From Acidobacteriota bacterium (lineage in GTDB: Bacteria > Acidobacteriota > Vicinamibacteria > Marinacidobacterales > Marinacidobacteraceae): a stretch of 64,000 nt of DNA. Every line of letters starts with the position of its first letter. Position 1 is the stretch's first letter. The notes under the pieces were generated by a model, which was given only the letters and a program-made list of their open reading frames with translations, had not been told where the DNA came from and did not search any database. Below, piece by piece: positions 25,318 to 34,426 of this stretch. Position numbers and translations under genes: made by a program. The DNA lies in NCBI GenBank assembly GCA_009840635.1, contig VXNL01000064.1:1-64000 (forward strand). Direction: 5' to 3'.

Positions 25318-26088
25318 ATGGGCACCGGGATGATCTCCGGCACCACGGTCGCTACCGCCCGGCGGTTGGTGGCCGGCGCGTCGCGCATCGTGGGTTTCAC
25401 GGGCGCCGGCATCTCTACGGAGTCGGGGGTCCCGGACTTCCGCAGCCCCGGCGGGGTGTGGGCCGAGAACCGGATCGTGGACTTCCAGGAGTTCGTCTCC
25501 AGCGAGGCGGGGCGGATCGAGTACTGGCGGCAGAAGAGCATCGGCTGGCCCGCCATGCGCGACGCGCAGCCGAATGCGGGGCACCACGCCTTTTTCGAGC
25601 TTCACCGCCAGGGCCGGCTCGACGCGCTGATCACCCAGAACATCGAACGGCTGCACCAGAGCTCCGGGGTGCCGGCCGAGAAGGTCTTCGAACTGCACGG
25701 CACCACGACCGAGGCGGCGTGTCTGACCTGCGGCGACCGCATCACCTCGGACGAGGCGTGCCGGCGGATCGAGGCCGGCGAGAAGGCGCCGCGCTGCCGC
25801 GAGTGCGGCGGGTTCCTGAAGCCCGCGACGATCTCCTTCGGCCAGGCGATGCCGCACGACGTCCTGGAGCAGTCGGTGGCGGCAGCGGAGGCGTGCGACC
25901 TGATGCTCGCGGTCGGCTCGTCGCTGGTCGTCGAGCCGGCCGCGTCGATTCCCCGGGTGGCCAGATTCGCGGGCGCGCGCCTGGTCATCGTCAACCGGGA
26001 CCCGACGCCGCTCGACGGCATCGCCGACGCGGTGGTGCGTGGCGAGATCGGCGTGGTGCTGCCGGAGCTGGTCCGCCTGCCCGGTTAG
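25318..26088 (+). CDS. Sir2-family NAD-dependent protein deacylase
   Basis: The 256-residue sirtuin carries all key motifs: GFTGAGISTESGVPDFRSP for NAD binding, TQNIERLH, the catalytic histidine in FELHGT, and a zinc site made by CLTC and CREC. The closing VGSSLVVEPAA and VNRDPTP segments bind NAD. It removes acyl groups from lysines in the cytoplasm at the cost of NAD. The ATG at 25318 fits the usual N-terminus; an in-frame ATG at 25270 would add 16 residues. There is no operon partner; the 3' end converges with the VapBC pair. Confidence 0.93.
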   Translation: MGTGMISGTTVATARRLVAGASRIVGFTGAGISTESGVPDFRSPGGVWAENRIVDFQEFVSSEAGRIEYWRQKSIGWPAMRDAQPNAGHHAFFELHRQGRLDALITQNIERLHQSSGVPAEKVFELHGTTTEAACLTCGDRITSDEACRRIEAGEKAPRCRECGGFLKPATISFGQAMPHDVLEQSVAAAEACDLMLAVGSSLVVEPAASIPRVARFAGARLVIVNRDPTPLDGIADAVVRGEIGVVLPELVRLPG

Positions 26089-26161
26089 GGGTTGGCGGAG
26101 GCCGACACTCTCGCTTCTGCTTGAGGGACGTGCCGGGTCGCGGACGCGGTGCGACGCAGGC

Positions 26162-26542
26162 TCAAAGCCGCTCGGTCCCTTCCACCCTTGAGAGCCGCCG
26201 GTCGAACGTTCCGACCGGTCGATGCCCCGCCTTGCGGGCCGTTTCGACAATGAGGCAGTCGGAGAACTCGACTGTCGGCTCGCCCCGGAAGGTCGCGTGC
26301 GCCCGTCGGACCACGTCTTCGTCCTGAAGCGTGAGCCGGTCGTGGTCCAGGAGCATCTCGACCGCGGTGACAACGCGCCGTTGGTCCAACGCGTACACGG
26401 ACTGCAGCACCCACACCGTCTCCGCCAGCACCAACAAAGACACCCAGGCTCCCGTCTCGACGAACGCCTCAGCGCGGGTCACCTGGTCCGGGTCGTCCCG
26501 GACGATCAGCCGGACCAGGACGTTCGTGTCAAGAGCCCGCAT
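26162..26542 (-). CDS. vapC: VapC-type PIN-domain toxin (RNase)
   Basis: The 126-residue PIN protein shows the acidic residues of the metal site: Asp in MRALDTNVLVR, Glu in LAETVWVL, Asp in VEFSDCL and Asp in GTFDRRL. VapC toxins cleave structured RNA such as tRNA and stop translation until bound by VapB. It overlaps the antitoxin gene by 14 nt and is downstream of it, the standard order. The ATG at 26542 gives the usual length. The active-site set looks complete, so the toxin is probably functional. Confidence 0.88.
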   Translation of the reverse strand: MRALDTNVLVRLIVRDDPDQVTRAEAFVETGAWVSLLVLAETVWVLQSVYALDQRRVVTAVEMLLDHDRLTLQDEDVVRRAHATFRGEPTVEFSDCLIVETARKAGHRPVGTFDRRLSRVEGTERL

Positions 26543-26789
26543 GCCGACGCCGCATGTGGTCCCCAATCCCCACGTCCATCTCTTCGGCGCTCTTCCGTTC
26601 GGGCGGCGACGGGAAGACGGCCTGGTGAATCTCCAGCGACGAGTACTTTGTCGCCCGCCGTACAAGCACTTCGGGTCCCCGCTCGCACCACTCCACCGTC
26701 GAACCCGGTGTCAGACCCAGCTTGCGCCGGATCCGTGCGGGGATGGACACCTGACCCTGGGAAGTGATCCGGGATTGAACGTTCTGCAT
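26529..26789 (-). CDS. vapB: AbrB/MazE-fold VapB antitoxin
   Basis: The 86-residue protein starts with the swapped-hairpin AbrB fold: QSRITSQGQVSIPARIRRKL followed by LGLTPGSTVEW. It should repress the operon and occlude the PIN toxin through its C-terminal tail. This antitoxin is of the AbrB type, unlike the ribbon-helix-helix VapB at 22776, so the two are not recent duplicates. It precedes and overlaps vapC. Confidence 0.87.
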   Translation of the reverse strand: MQNVQSRITSQGQVSIPARIRRKLGLTPGSTVEWCERGPEVLVRRATKYSSLEIHQAVFPSPPERKSAEEMDVGIGDHMRRRHAGS

Positions 26790-26912
26790 GTGCCTATCGG
26801 AGAGGTTGCTCTAGGCCATTCTCGTTCCCATTACCCCGGTAAGTCAAATGTGCCGGGCTCGACCGCGTTGGACTCGCGCGGCAAACCGCCGTGCCCTCTC
26901 GGAAGATGCCGG

Positions 26913-27641
26913 CTACCGGGTTTCCACCACCTCCGCCACGAACCTTCGCAGGAGGCCGGCGGCGCCGGGGGTCTCGGGGGTCATGGTCCGGAGTTCGTCG
27001 ATCGAGCGGGCGCCGGTGAGCGGCAGGTACGGGGGATAGGCGGCGATCCGCTGGATGAGGTCCTCCTTGACCAGTTCCGGATGGAACTGGGTCGCATAGA
27101 TCGGCTTTCCAAGGAACTTCAGGGCCTCGTTCTCGATGGTGGGGCTCGACGCGAGGCTCACCGCCCCCTCCGGCAGCTCGTCCACGATGTCCTCGTGGCC
27201 GATGACCACCGGGAACCCCGACCCGATCGGACCGAAGACGGGATCGCGTTCCCCCGCTTCCGTGAGGTCCAGCGGCAGCACTCCCACCTCGGCGCGCGCG
27301 TGGTCCGTGACCACCCGGCCGCCGAGCGCCTTCGCGAGGCCCTGGAAGCCCCAGCAGGAGGCGAAGGTGGGGATGGAGTGTTCGTAGAGGAGTTCCATCG
27401 CACCGAGCGCGCCGGCAAGCCACGGGCCTCCCCGCACCACCGAGTGGTCCCCGCTCCCGCCGATGAGGACCGCATCGGCGGTTCGGAGGAGAGACAGCGC
27501 CGGCGCTCCCGCGAGCAGATCGAACACTTCGAGCTGGTCCGGTTGCAGACCGAGCGCCCGGCGGAAGGCGAACGCCTCGTTCGCCGCCATGGGGTCGCCG
27601 GGCTCGCGCACCTGGAGCAGGAGGAAGCGGGGCGGTGTCAC
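26913..27641 (-). CDS. Class I glutamine amidotransferase-like protein
   Basis: The 242-residue protein has the class I amidotransferase triad: Cys in FASCWGFQ and the His/Glu pair in ATQFHPEL. It starts at a GTG. Stand-alone proteins of this kind resemble GMP synthase subunits or gamma-glutamyl peptidases (GGP/PuuD-like), and no synthetase domain is nearby. An oxyanion segment IGGSGDHSV precedes the nucleophile. It lies 65 bp downstream of the D-aminoacylase-like gene on the same strand. The substrate is unknown; hydrolysis of gamma-glutamyl amides is the general expectation. Confidence 0.82.
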   Translation of the reverse strand: MTPPRFLLLQVREPGDPMAANEAFAFRRALGLQPDQLEVFDLLAGAPALSLLRTADAVLIGGSGDHSVVRGGPWLAGALGAMELLYEHSIPTFASCWGFQGLAKALGGRVVTDHARAEVGVLPLDLTEAGERDPVFGPIGSGFPVVIGHEDIVDELPEGAVSLASSPTIENEALKFLGKPIYATQFHPELVKEDLIQRIAAYPPYLPLTGARSIDELRTMTPETPGAAGLLRRFVAEVVETR

Positions 27642-27706
27642 GGGGCGCAGAGGGTACGGGAACGGCGCTACCCCGGCGGCGGGAGAGCCGCCCGGCTCGG
27701 GTGTCG

Positions 27707-29209
27707 TTACTCCGACGTGAAGCGGCTCAGCAGCGGTTTCCCGGGGAACACGCCCTCGATGAGCGCGCCGTCCCGCACCACCGGTACCCCGTCCACCACC
27801 ACGTGGGTCACGCCCTCCGAGAACGTGAGGTCATCCTCGAAGGTCGCGGTGTCGATGATGGTGTCCGGATCGAACACGGTGATGTCGGCGATGGCGCCGA
27901 TCTGGATGCGTCCCTTGCGCCGCATCAGCGGCGCGACCTCCTGGAGCCGTTGAGCCGGCATCAGGGTCATCCGCCGGAGCGCGTCATTCAGCGTCATCAC
28001 TCCCCAGTCCCGGACATAGCGTCCCAGGACCCGGGAGAAAGTCCCCGCCGTACGGGGATGGGCGCCGGGGGCGTAGGGCATCCCGTCGGACGCCACCATC
28101 ACGAAGGGGGTCCGCATCGCCAGCTCGATCATCTCGGGATCCATCATGTGCATGATCACCGTGCCTCCCTCCTCCTGGAAGAAGTTGAAGGTCTCCTCGG
28201 TGAGCCGCTCGCCGGTGTCCTGCCACTGGATGTCCCCGTAGGTCATTCCGAGCTTCTCCTGCCAGCCCTCGTCGAAGATGGCCGAGGAGATCCCGGTGGA
28301 AGCCGCCGTGTACGGGTAGGCCTCGGTGGTGACGTCCACCCCGGCGTCCCGGGCGCCCTTGATCAGGGCGAGGTTGACCGGCAGGTGGTGCAGGCTGGAG
28401 CTGTTCAGGTGCACGATGTGGAGCGACGCTCCGGTGGCCGTCGCGTTCGAGATCACCTCCTGGACGGCCGAGATGGCCATGTCGCGCACGTGGCAGTAGA
28501 TGGGCACGTCCAGCTCCGCCGCGAGTTCGAAGATGTGGAAGATCTCGGTGTGGTCGGCGCCCGGGTAGTACTGGTGGGGCAGGCCGATCCCGAGCGCTCC
28601 GGCGCGCATCTCCGCGGCGATCGCCTGGTGGACCGCTTCGGTGTCCTCCACGCCGGCGTAGTTGGCGTCGCGGAGAAGGTTCGCGTGTTCGATGACCAGT
28701 TCGGCGCCCGTGCTCTCGGCTTCCAGGACCCCTTCCGCCACCTCGCTGACACCCGGGATTCCCACCAGGCGCAGTCCCCCGTGGGACGCCGAGGCGCCGT
28801 AGTGGACGATGGCGTTGCCGGTCCGGCTCTCGATGAAGCTGGCCATGCGGGGAACGCCGCCTTCCAGCTCCAGCGCGGTCGTAACGCCGTCCATCGCCTG
28901 GAACCGGTTCGCCTCGACCGACTGTCCGTGGACGTGGAGGTCGATGAACCCGGGGCTCACCACCTTCCCGGACGCGTCCAGGAGCACCCCGCCCTGCTTG
29001 AGCCGGTTCTGGAGCACCTCGCGGGAGATGGCCACGATCTCGTTCCGCACCACCCCCACGTCGCGCACCGCGTCGAGCCCGGTCTCGGGGTCGATGACCC
29101 GGCCACCGGTGACCACGAGGTCCAGGTCGCGCTCCTGGGCCGCGAGCGCGGCGGGTAGCAGAAGAACGAGGAACAGGGCGCGGGAACGGCGCCGGAGACG
29201 CGAATTCAT
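27707..29209 (-). CDS. Secreted D-aminoacylase-like amidohydrolase
   Basis: The 500-residue amidohydrolase has a signal peptide (RALFLVLLLPAALAAQ) and the metal-binding motif DLHVHGQ. Further ligands are in IYCHVRD and IVHLNSS, and the late Asp is in VASDGMPY. The layout with DLVVTGGRVIDPETGLD at the start and ITVFDPDTI at the end is typical of N-acyl-D-amino-acid deacylases and dihydroorotase-like proteins. It probably works in the periplasm on an acylated D-amino acid or peptide. I use the ATG at 29209 at the signal; the frame is open to 29371. It lies 35 bp after the CocE-like gene, probably co-transcribed. Confidence 0.85.
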   Translation of the reverse strand: MNSRLRRRSRALFLVLLLPAALAAQERDLDLVVTGGRVIDPETGLDAVRDVGVVRNEIVAISREVLQNRLKQGGVLLDASGKVVSPGFIDLHVHGQSVEANRFQAMDGVTTALELEGGVPRMASFIESRTGNAIVHYGASASHGGLRLVGIPGVSEVAEGVLEAESTGAELVIEHANLLRDANYAGVEDTEAVHQAIAAEMRAGALGIGLPHQYYPGADHTEIFHIFELAAELDVPIYCHVRDMAISAVQEVISNATATGASLHIVHLNSSSLHHLPVNLALIKGARDAGVDVTTEAYPYTAASTGISSAIFDEGWQEKLGMTYGDIQWQDTGERLTEETFNFFQEEGGTVIMHMMDPEMIELAMRTPFVMVASDGMPYAPGAHPRTAGTFSRVLGRYVRDWGVMTLNDALRRMTLMPAQRLQEVAPLMRRKGRIQIGAIADITVFDPDTIIDTATFEDDLTFSEGVTHVVVDGVPVVRDGALIEGVFPGKPLLSRFTSE

Positions 29210-29244
29210 GAGTCGGAATCTCCTTGTCGGAATCATCTTCGGGG

Positions 29245-31008
29245 TCATCGAGGAATCACCGGAAGCACCACCTTCGAGGGATGCTCGGCGTCGTGGTAGA
29301 TGGTGTTCGTGGCCACGACGCCGGGGCGGTCCTCCATCATCTCCCGGCCGGTGTTCCCGTTCGGGTACCACTTCGGGAAGCTCGAACTGGTGACCGTCAG
29401 CCGGATCCGCTGACCCGGCAGGAAGACGTTGGACATCGGGTAGAGCTCGACGGTGTAGGGAACGATCTCGCCCGGCGTCAACAGCACCGGCGCCTCGTCA
29501 CCCTCGCGGTAGCGGGCGCGCTGGATCATCTGGCGGAGCAGTTGCGAGTAGCCGGACTCGTGGACCGCATTCATGGTGACCACCCAGTCGGTGTCCACCG
29601 CCGACGACGCGGCGAAGAACTCCACCCGCACGATGCCCGTCACCTCGAGCGGCGCGTCGAGCGGCTCCGAGGTGTAGGTCAGGCTCACGCGGTCGGCCGG
29701 CCGGTGGTCCTGCGCGCCCCGGGGCTCGACGAAGAGGTCGCCGCCGATGGTCGGCGCCGGCTTCCGGGGGTCGTACTCGTAGGAATCCGGGGCCTCGGCG
29801 CCCGGCGCCTCCCGGGACAGCAGGCCGTCGTTCCGCGAATCGACGCTGTCGGCGGGGCCGGCGCGCAGGTACCAGTCCTCCTCCTGCTGCCGGGCGAGGG
29901 GAAACTCGTTCTCCTCGCGCCAGACGTTGTCGCCCATCACGTAGATGAGCACCGGGGCCTCGTCCATGATGCCGTTGTCGTGGCCCTTCAGGTGGTGGTC
30001 GAACCAGCGGAGGCGGAGCGCCAGGTGGTCGATGCTGGAACCAGGGAAGTTCATGTCGCCGACGCGATCGTCCCCGGGCGGCCAGCCGTGGATCCAGGGG
30101 CCGACGATGAGCTTCTGCCGTCCCCGGCCCCGCGGGCCGCCGACTTCGTTCACCCGCTTGAAGTGTTCGACCGTGCCGTGAATGTGCCGGTCGTACCAAC
30201 CGCCGAGGTGATAGATCGGGACATCGAACTTGTCGTAGTGCTCGTCCACCGCGAGACGGCGCCAGTAGTCGTTGTAGTAGGGGTTCCCGACCAGGTCGTT
30301 GTACATGTCCGAGAACATGCTCTCGGTGAACGAGTCGCCGACCTCGCGGTGTTCGTCGTACCAGGAGGTCCACGCCTCGCCGGAGCCCAGGTAGCCCCGG
30401 TGGCCCGGGACGTTCATCCGGAGCGGCTTCACCATCTCTCGCTGCGTGAGCAGCCAGGTCGGCAGGACCATGTGCAGCGCGCCGCCCTGCCAGAAGATGT
30501 CCCGGTAGCTGTTCGACGCGTACTGCGAACAGAACATGGCCTCGAGGTGGGGAGGCTGGGTGGGCGCCGTCAGGAGCTGGTTCGCGCAGGTGAACGAAAG
30601 CCCGTGGGTTCCCACCTTCCCGCTCGACATCGGGTGGCGGGCGGCCCACTCGATGGTGTCGTAGCCGTCCTGACGCTCGCCCCAGCCTTCGTCCATCAGC
30701 CAGTAGTACTCCCCCTCGGACTCGTAGCGGCCGCGCTCGTCCTGCGCCATCGCGATGTAACCGCGGGCCGCGAAGTACTCCGCGGAGGAACGGGCGCAGG
30801 CGCCCTTGTTGTAGGGGGTGCGTTCGAGAACCACCGGGAACGGGCCCGGCCCCTGGCCGCGCGGGAGGTAGACGTCGGTCGCGAGGCGGGTGCCGTCCCG
30901 CATCGGGACCATCACCTGCTCGCAGGTCCAGTTCTGGGCGGCGCCAAGCGCCGGGAACAGCAGGAGGCAGGCGGCTGCGGCTACCAGCCGATGCGGCAAT
31001 CGAGGCAT
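29245..31008 (-). CDS. CocE/NonD-family secreted hydrolase (S15-like)
   Basis: The 587-residue protein has a signal peptide (LVAAAACLLLFPALGAAQ) and the CocE/X-prolyl dipeptidyl-peptidase fold. The opening region reads VPMRDGTRLATDVYLPRG. The nucleophile is in THGLSFTCANQ, a variant of the usual GxSYxG. The C-terminal jelly-roll domain includes LDAPLEVTGIVRVEFF and PGQRIRLTVTSS. Family members cleave acyl esters or N-terminal dipeptides. With the D-aminoacylase-like gene 35 bp downstream and an M1 aminopeptidase nearby, it fits extracellular peptide use. The exact substrate is not predictable. Confidence 0.87.
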   Translation of the reverse strand: MPRLPHRLVAAAACLLLFPALGAAQNWTCEQVMVPMRDGTRLATDVYLPRGQGPGPFPVVLERTPYNKGACARSSAEYFAARGYIAMAQDERGRYESEGEYYWLMDEGWGERQDGYDTIEWAARHPMSSGKVGTHGLSFTCANQLLTAPTQPPHLEAMFCSQYASNSYRDIFWQGGALHMVLPTWLLTQREMVKPLRMNVPGHRGYLGSGEAWTSWYDEHREVGDSFTESMFSDMYNDLVGNPYYNDYWRRLAVDEHYDKFDVPIYHLGGWYDRHIHGTVEHFKRVNEVGGPRGRGRQKLIVGPWIHGWPPGDDRVGDMNFPGSSIDHLALRLRWFDHHLKGHDNGIMDEAPVLIYVMGDNVWREENEFPLARQQEEDWYLRAGPADSVDSRNDGLLSREAPGAEAPDSYEYDPRKPAPTIGGDLFVEPRGAQDHRPADRVSLTYTSEPLDAPLEVTGIVRVEFFAASSAVDTDWVVTMNAVHESGYSQLLRQMIQRARYREGDEAPVLLTPGEIVPYTVELYPMSNVFLPGQRIRLTVTSSSFPKWYPNGNTGREMMEDRPGVVATNTIYHDAEHPSKVVLPVIPR

Positions 31009-31108
31009 TGCTACCTCCCTCGATGGAAGAGCACGGAAGACTTCAATCTTCCCACGGCCTTCTTGGCCGCTCCAAACGGCCGAAGAGATTCCCGGCGGAG
31101 GCGTGCGC

Positions 31109-33160
31109 TCAGCGATCCGCTTCGTCGAGCTGGACGAAGTGGTCCACGTAGCCGCGGTAGAGGTCCCGGATGTCCCGCACGTAGCGCGTCACCTCGGAAC
31201 CCCGGACGTACCCGTAAGCCGCCCGGTTGGCGTACTGCGGATCGCTCAACCGCTTCATGGCCTCCTCGACGTGGCCGAACCAGAGCGATCCGTCGAGTCC
31301 GAGTTGGCGCGCGAGGCGGCGGGCGTCGCGGACGTGGCCGGGTCCGGCGTTGTAGGCGGCCAACGCGAACCAGAGCTGTTCCCCGGGCGGCAGGTCCGGA
31401 AACCGTTCCCGGACCCAGGCCAGATAGCGGACGCCGGCATCGATGCCCACCTCGGGAACCGCGAGCCGGTCGGGGTCCACCCCGAGTTCCTCCGCGGTGC
31501 GCGGCATCACCTGCATGAGGCCGCGGGCCCCGGCGAAGCTGACCGTGTCGGGATCGAAGCCGCTCTCCTGGTACATCTGCGCGACGATCAGGCGCCAGTC
31601 GAAGTCCTCGGCATCGGCGGCGGGCTTGACCAGGGCGTCGTACTGCGAGAGTTCGTCCCCGGTGACCCGATGCTCGCGCTGGCGCGCCTGGCGGCGCCGG
31701 TTCACGAAGTACTTGTTGTAGAGGCTGTTGAACTCGAGGCCGCGATAGCCCGCGTCCAGGAAAGCGTCCAGCTCGCGCTTCAGGTCGGCGCGCAGCGGCC
31801 CCACCGCCCAGACGAGCTGCACCGTGGGCTCCAGCGCGAGCCCCAGGGTCAACCGCGGCTCGAAGAGCGCCGCCAGTTCGGCGCGGTGGCTGTCCACCAG
31901 CGTCAGGTCGATCTCGCCCTCCGCCACCGCTTCCAGAATGGCGTGGCTCGAAAGCTCCGATGCCGCGATTTCGAAGTCTCCCTCCAAGCCGCCGAGCGTC
32001 GCCAGGTAGCTGGTCGCCTCCGGAACGGTCACCGTGCGCCCGGCGAGGTCCGTCAGGTCCGCAACCGGCTCACCGGCGGTGACGAAGGTCTCCTGGATCT
32101 CGAGGTAGTGACGGGTGAAGAGCAGACCTTCCGCCGCGCGGGCGGGCGTCTGCACCCAGCCGGCCGCCACCAGGTCGCCCCGCCCGGTGAGCAGCCCTTC
32201 GACGAGCTCGGGATGGTCGCGGGCCACGATCACCGCCAGGTCCAGACCGTGACTCTCCGCGAACTGCTGCACGAGTTCGTACTCGAACCCGAGCCGCTCG
32301 CCCCGCCAGAGGTAGTGGGTCACGGGCGAACTGATGGTGAGGAGCCGGAGCTGGCCGGACGCCCGGATGGCCTCCCAATCCCTGAACTCCGAGGGCTCGT
32401 CGGCGACGGTGTGGTGCTCCGTCAGAAAATCGTCAAGCGCGCCCCGGAGTTCCGGGTTCCCGTGCCGCACGGCCCAGGCGATGCGCCGCGCCTCGGGCAG
32501 CTCCGCGAGTTTCCGGATTTCCGAACTCGTCCGGACGACGACCCTCGCGGCCGCTTCATCCATGATCGTGGTGTCGAAGGCGCCGTCTTCGATCAGCGTC
32601 CGGATGTTGAGGGGATCGAACACGCCGGCCACCGCCACCCGGGGCGCATCCGGATAGTGGGCGGCAAGGCTCTCCTCGTACGAGGTCCCGGCGGGGACGC
32701 CGAACACGCCCTCGCCGCTGCCGATGACCCACTCGCGGGAGATGGTGAGCGGGACGGTGAACGCCACCCGCTGCTGGCGGGTCTCCGTGACCGTCAGGGT
32801 GGCGACGGCGACGTCGGCGCGGCCCTCTTCGAGCGCGACCAACAGCCCATCCACGTCGGGAGAGACGACCCACTCGGTGCGAACGCCGTGACGCTCGGCG
32901 AACTGTTCGGCGAGGAAGCGATAGCGCTCCTTGGACAATCCCTGAGAAGGGAGAGTGTCGAACGCCTCGAATCCGTGCCGCACGAAGCGGACCACGCCCC
33001 GATCCTGGATGTCCGGCCAGTCGTCGACGGTCCCGTCCGGGACCGCGGAGGGAGCCTCCGGTTCCGGCGCTCCGCACCCGGACAACAGGACCACGAAAAC
33101 CAGGAGGCCCAGGAACAACCCGATGGACCCGAACAGGCGCGAGGTGTTCGTCTTCAACAT
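31109..33160 (-). CDS. MltF-like lytic transglycosylase with two solute-binding domains
   Basis: The 683-residue lipoprotein (lipobox LLSGC) carries two consecutive type-3 solute-binding domains (about residues 50-260 and 265-480) and a C-terminal SLT transglycosylase domain. The catalytic Glu is in MYQESGFD, followed by GARGLMQVMP and ALAAYNAGPGHV. MltF normally has a single solute-binding-like domain that regulates cleavage of peptidoglycan glycan strands. Here a second copy is present, the first with YRFLAEQFAERHGV and the second with EYELVQQFAESHGL. I chose the ATG at 33160 over the GTG at 33169. It lies downstream of the tRNA-Arg gene on the same strand. Confidence 0.88.
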   Translation of the reverse strand: MLKTNTSRLFGSIGLFLGLLVFVVLLSGCGAPEPEAPSAVPDGTVDDWPDIQDRGVVRFVRHGFEAFDTLPSQGLSKERYRFLAEQFAERHGVRTEWVVSPDVDGLLVALEEGRADVAVATLTVTETRQQRVAFTVPLTISREWVIGSGEGVFGVPAGTSYEESLAAHYPDAPRVAVAGVFDPLNIRTLIEDGAFDTTIMDEAAARVVVRTSSEIRKLAELPEARRIAWAVRHGNPELRGALDDFLTEHHTVADEPSEFRDWEAIRASGQLRLLTISSPVTHYLWRGERLGFEYELVQQFAESHGLDLAVIVARDHPELVEGLLTGRGDLVAAGWVQTPARAAEGLLFTRHYLEIQETFVTAGEPVADLTDLAGRTVTVPEATSYLATLGGLEGDFEIAASELSSHAILEAVAEGEIDLTLVDSHRAELAALFEPRLTLGLALEPTVQLVWAVGPLRADLKRELDAFLDAGYRGLEFNSLYNKYFVNRRRQARQREHRVTGDELSQYDALVKPAADAEDFDWRLIVAQMYQESGFDPDTVSFAGARGLMQVMPRTAEELGVDPDRLAVPEVGIDAGVRYLAWVRERFPDLPPGEQLWFALAAYNAGPGHVRDARRLARQLGLDGSLWFGHVEEAMKRLSDPQYANRAAYGYVRGSEVTRYVRDIRDLYRGYVDHFVQLDEADR

Positions 33161-33229
33161 CGCAAGCACTCGGCCGGACGGCCGCGACCAGCCGCCAGGT
33201 GGGACGACGGTTCCGAAGCCTAGCTTGGG

Positions 33230-33305
33230 TGGCGCGCCCTGAGGGATTCGAACCCCCGACCTACAGGTTCGTAGCCTGTTGCTCTATCCACTGAGCTAAG
33301 GGCGC
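33230..33305 (-). tRNA. tRNA-Arg (anticodon ACG), CCA encoded
   Basis: Read on the minus strand, a complete cloverleaf can be drawn. The acceptor stem is GCGCCCT with AGGGCGC, the D-arm region TTAGCTCAGTGGATAGAGC, the anticodon stem ACAGG/CCTGT around the loop CTACGAA, and the T arm GGGGG-TTCGAAT-CCCTC. The discriminator is G and CCA is encoded (33232-33230). ACG would be edited to ICG to read CGU, CGC and CGA. Confidence 0.95.
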
Positions 33306-33360
33306 TCGCGACCCGGGGGCGCGCAATCTAGCAGGTTTCCGCGGTGGACGATGGCGCGTC

Positions 33361-34287
33361 TCAGGCTGCGGCGGCGGGGGTTTCCATGCCGCCGTGGGCC
33401 CAGCCGCGCGCCATCCGGGGCGTGCTCCAGGCCGTCACCAGGCGCGAGTCCGGGGTGACGATCAGCAGCCCGGCGGTGCCGCCGAGCCGCGACCAGCAGG
33501 CGGCCAGCAGCTCGCGGGCGGCATCCGCCGGATCCTGGCCGCCTTCCATCCGGGCGAGTACGGCCCGGGCCATGGAAAGGCGCGCGATTCCCTCGCCCCA
33601 TCCGGTGCAGGCCACCCCCCCGACCCGGGAATCGGCGTAGAGCCCGGCGCCGGGCAGGGGCGTGTCTCCCACGCGCCCCGGACGCTTGTTCAGCGTGCCG
33701 CCGGTGGACCCGGCTGCCGCAATGCGCCCCTCGGAGTCGATGGCGACCGCGCCGACGGTGTCTCCCGGCACGGCGGCCCGCCGGCGCGCCCGGTGTTCGC
33801 GGAGCCGCTCCACCTCCCGGGGCACCACGAGTTCTTCGGGACGGATCGCCTCGAACCCCTGCTCCCGGGCGAACTCCTCGGCGCCCGGTCCGGCGAGCAG
33901 CACCTGCCGCGTGGCGTCGATCACCCGGCGGGCGACCCGGACGGGATTGCGGATGGTGCGTACCGCCGCCACACCGCCGACCCGGAGATCTTCGCCGTCC
34001 ATGATCGACGCGTCGAGCACCGCTTCGCCCCGGCGGTTGAGCACCGAACCGGTCCCCGCGTTCAGGGCCGGATCGTCCTCGAGCAGCGTGACCACCGCTT
34101 CCACGGTGTCGAGTGCCGCTGCGCCGCCCCGCAGGGAGTCGAAGCCGAGCCGGGCCGCGGCGAACGCGCCGGTCTCGTGCGCTTCCCGCTCGTCGGGAGG
34201 AATGTCCCAGGCGCCTCCGTGCACCAGGAGGGCCGGTCCGGATCCCCGGACGACTTCGCAATGGATCCGGGGCTCGCTGCTGGTCAC
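33361..34287 (-). CDS. Isoaspartyl peptidase / type 2 L-asparaginase (Ntn hydrolase)
   Basis: The 308-residue protein belongs to the plant-type asparaginase family. It is made as a precursor that cleaves itself to expose the catalytic Thr in PGDTVGAVA. It shows LLVHGGAWDIP, NAGTGSVLNRRGEAVLDAS and the substrate-site GTLNKRPGRVGDTPLPGAG. It would split beta-aspartyl dipeptides or asparagine in the cytoplasm. The frame is open far upstream through a tRNA gene; I start at the GTG at 34287, which gives the family length. It sits between two tRNA genes, all on the minus strand. Confidence 0.9.
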   Translation of the reverse strand: MTSSEPRIHCEVVRGSGPALLVHGGAWDIPPDEREAHETGAFAAARLGFDSLRGGAAALDTVEAVVTLLEDDPALNAGTGSVLNRRGEAVLDASIMDGEDLRVGGVAAVRTIRNPVRVARRVIDATRQVLLAGPGAEEFAREQGFEAIRPEELVVPREVERLREHRARRRAAVPGDTVGAVAIDSEGRIAAAGSTGGTLNKRPGRVGDTPLPGAGLYADSRVGGVACTGWGEGIARLSMARAVLARMEGGQDPADAARELLAACWSRLGGTAGLLIVTPDSRLVTAWSTPRMARGWAHGGMETPAAAA

Positions 34288-34307
34288 CGGAAAAACAAAA
34301 CCACGCC

Positions 34308-34382
34308 TGGTACCGCTACGGGGATTCGAACCCCGGTTTGATGGCTGAGAACCACCCGTCCTAACCCCTAGACGATAGCGGC
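34308..34382 (-). tRNA. tRNA-Glu (anticodon CTC), CCA encoded
   Basis: On the minus strand the acceptor stem GCCGCTA pairs with TAGCGGT, with G-U at the first pair. The D region is GTCTAGGGGTTAGGAC, as in other tRNA-Glu genes. The anticodon stem GGTGG/CCATC encloses TTCTCAG, giving CTC. The T arm is CGGGG-TTCGAAT-CCCCG, the discriminator is A, and CCA is encoded (34310-34308). Confidence 0.93.
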
Positions 34383-34426
34383 ACCCGCAGGCGTGGGACC
34401 GACGATGATAGCACTCCCCCTCGCGG

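Noticed and set aside
23284-26373. A 1029-codon fusion of the TonB receptor with upstream sequence
   Set aside because: The first 370 codons are antisense to the sirtuin gene; the signal peptide at 25257 marks the true start.
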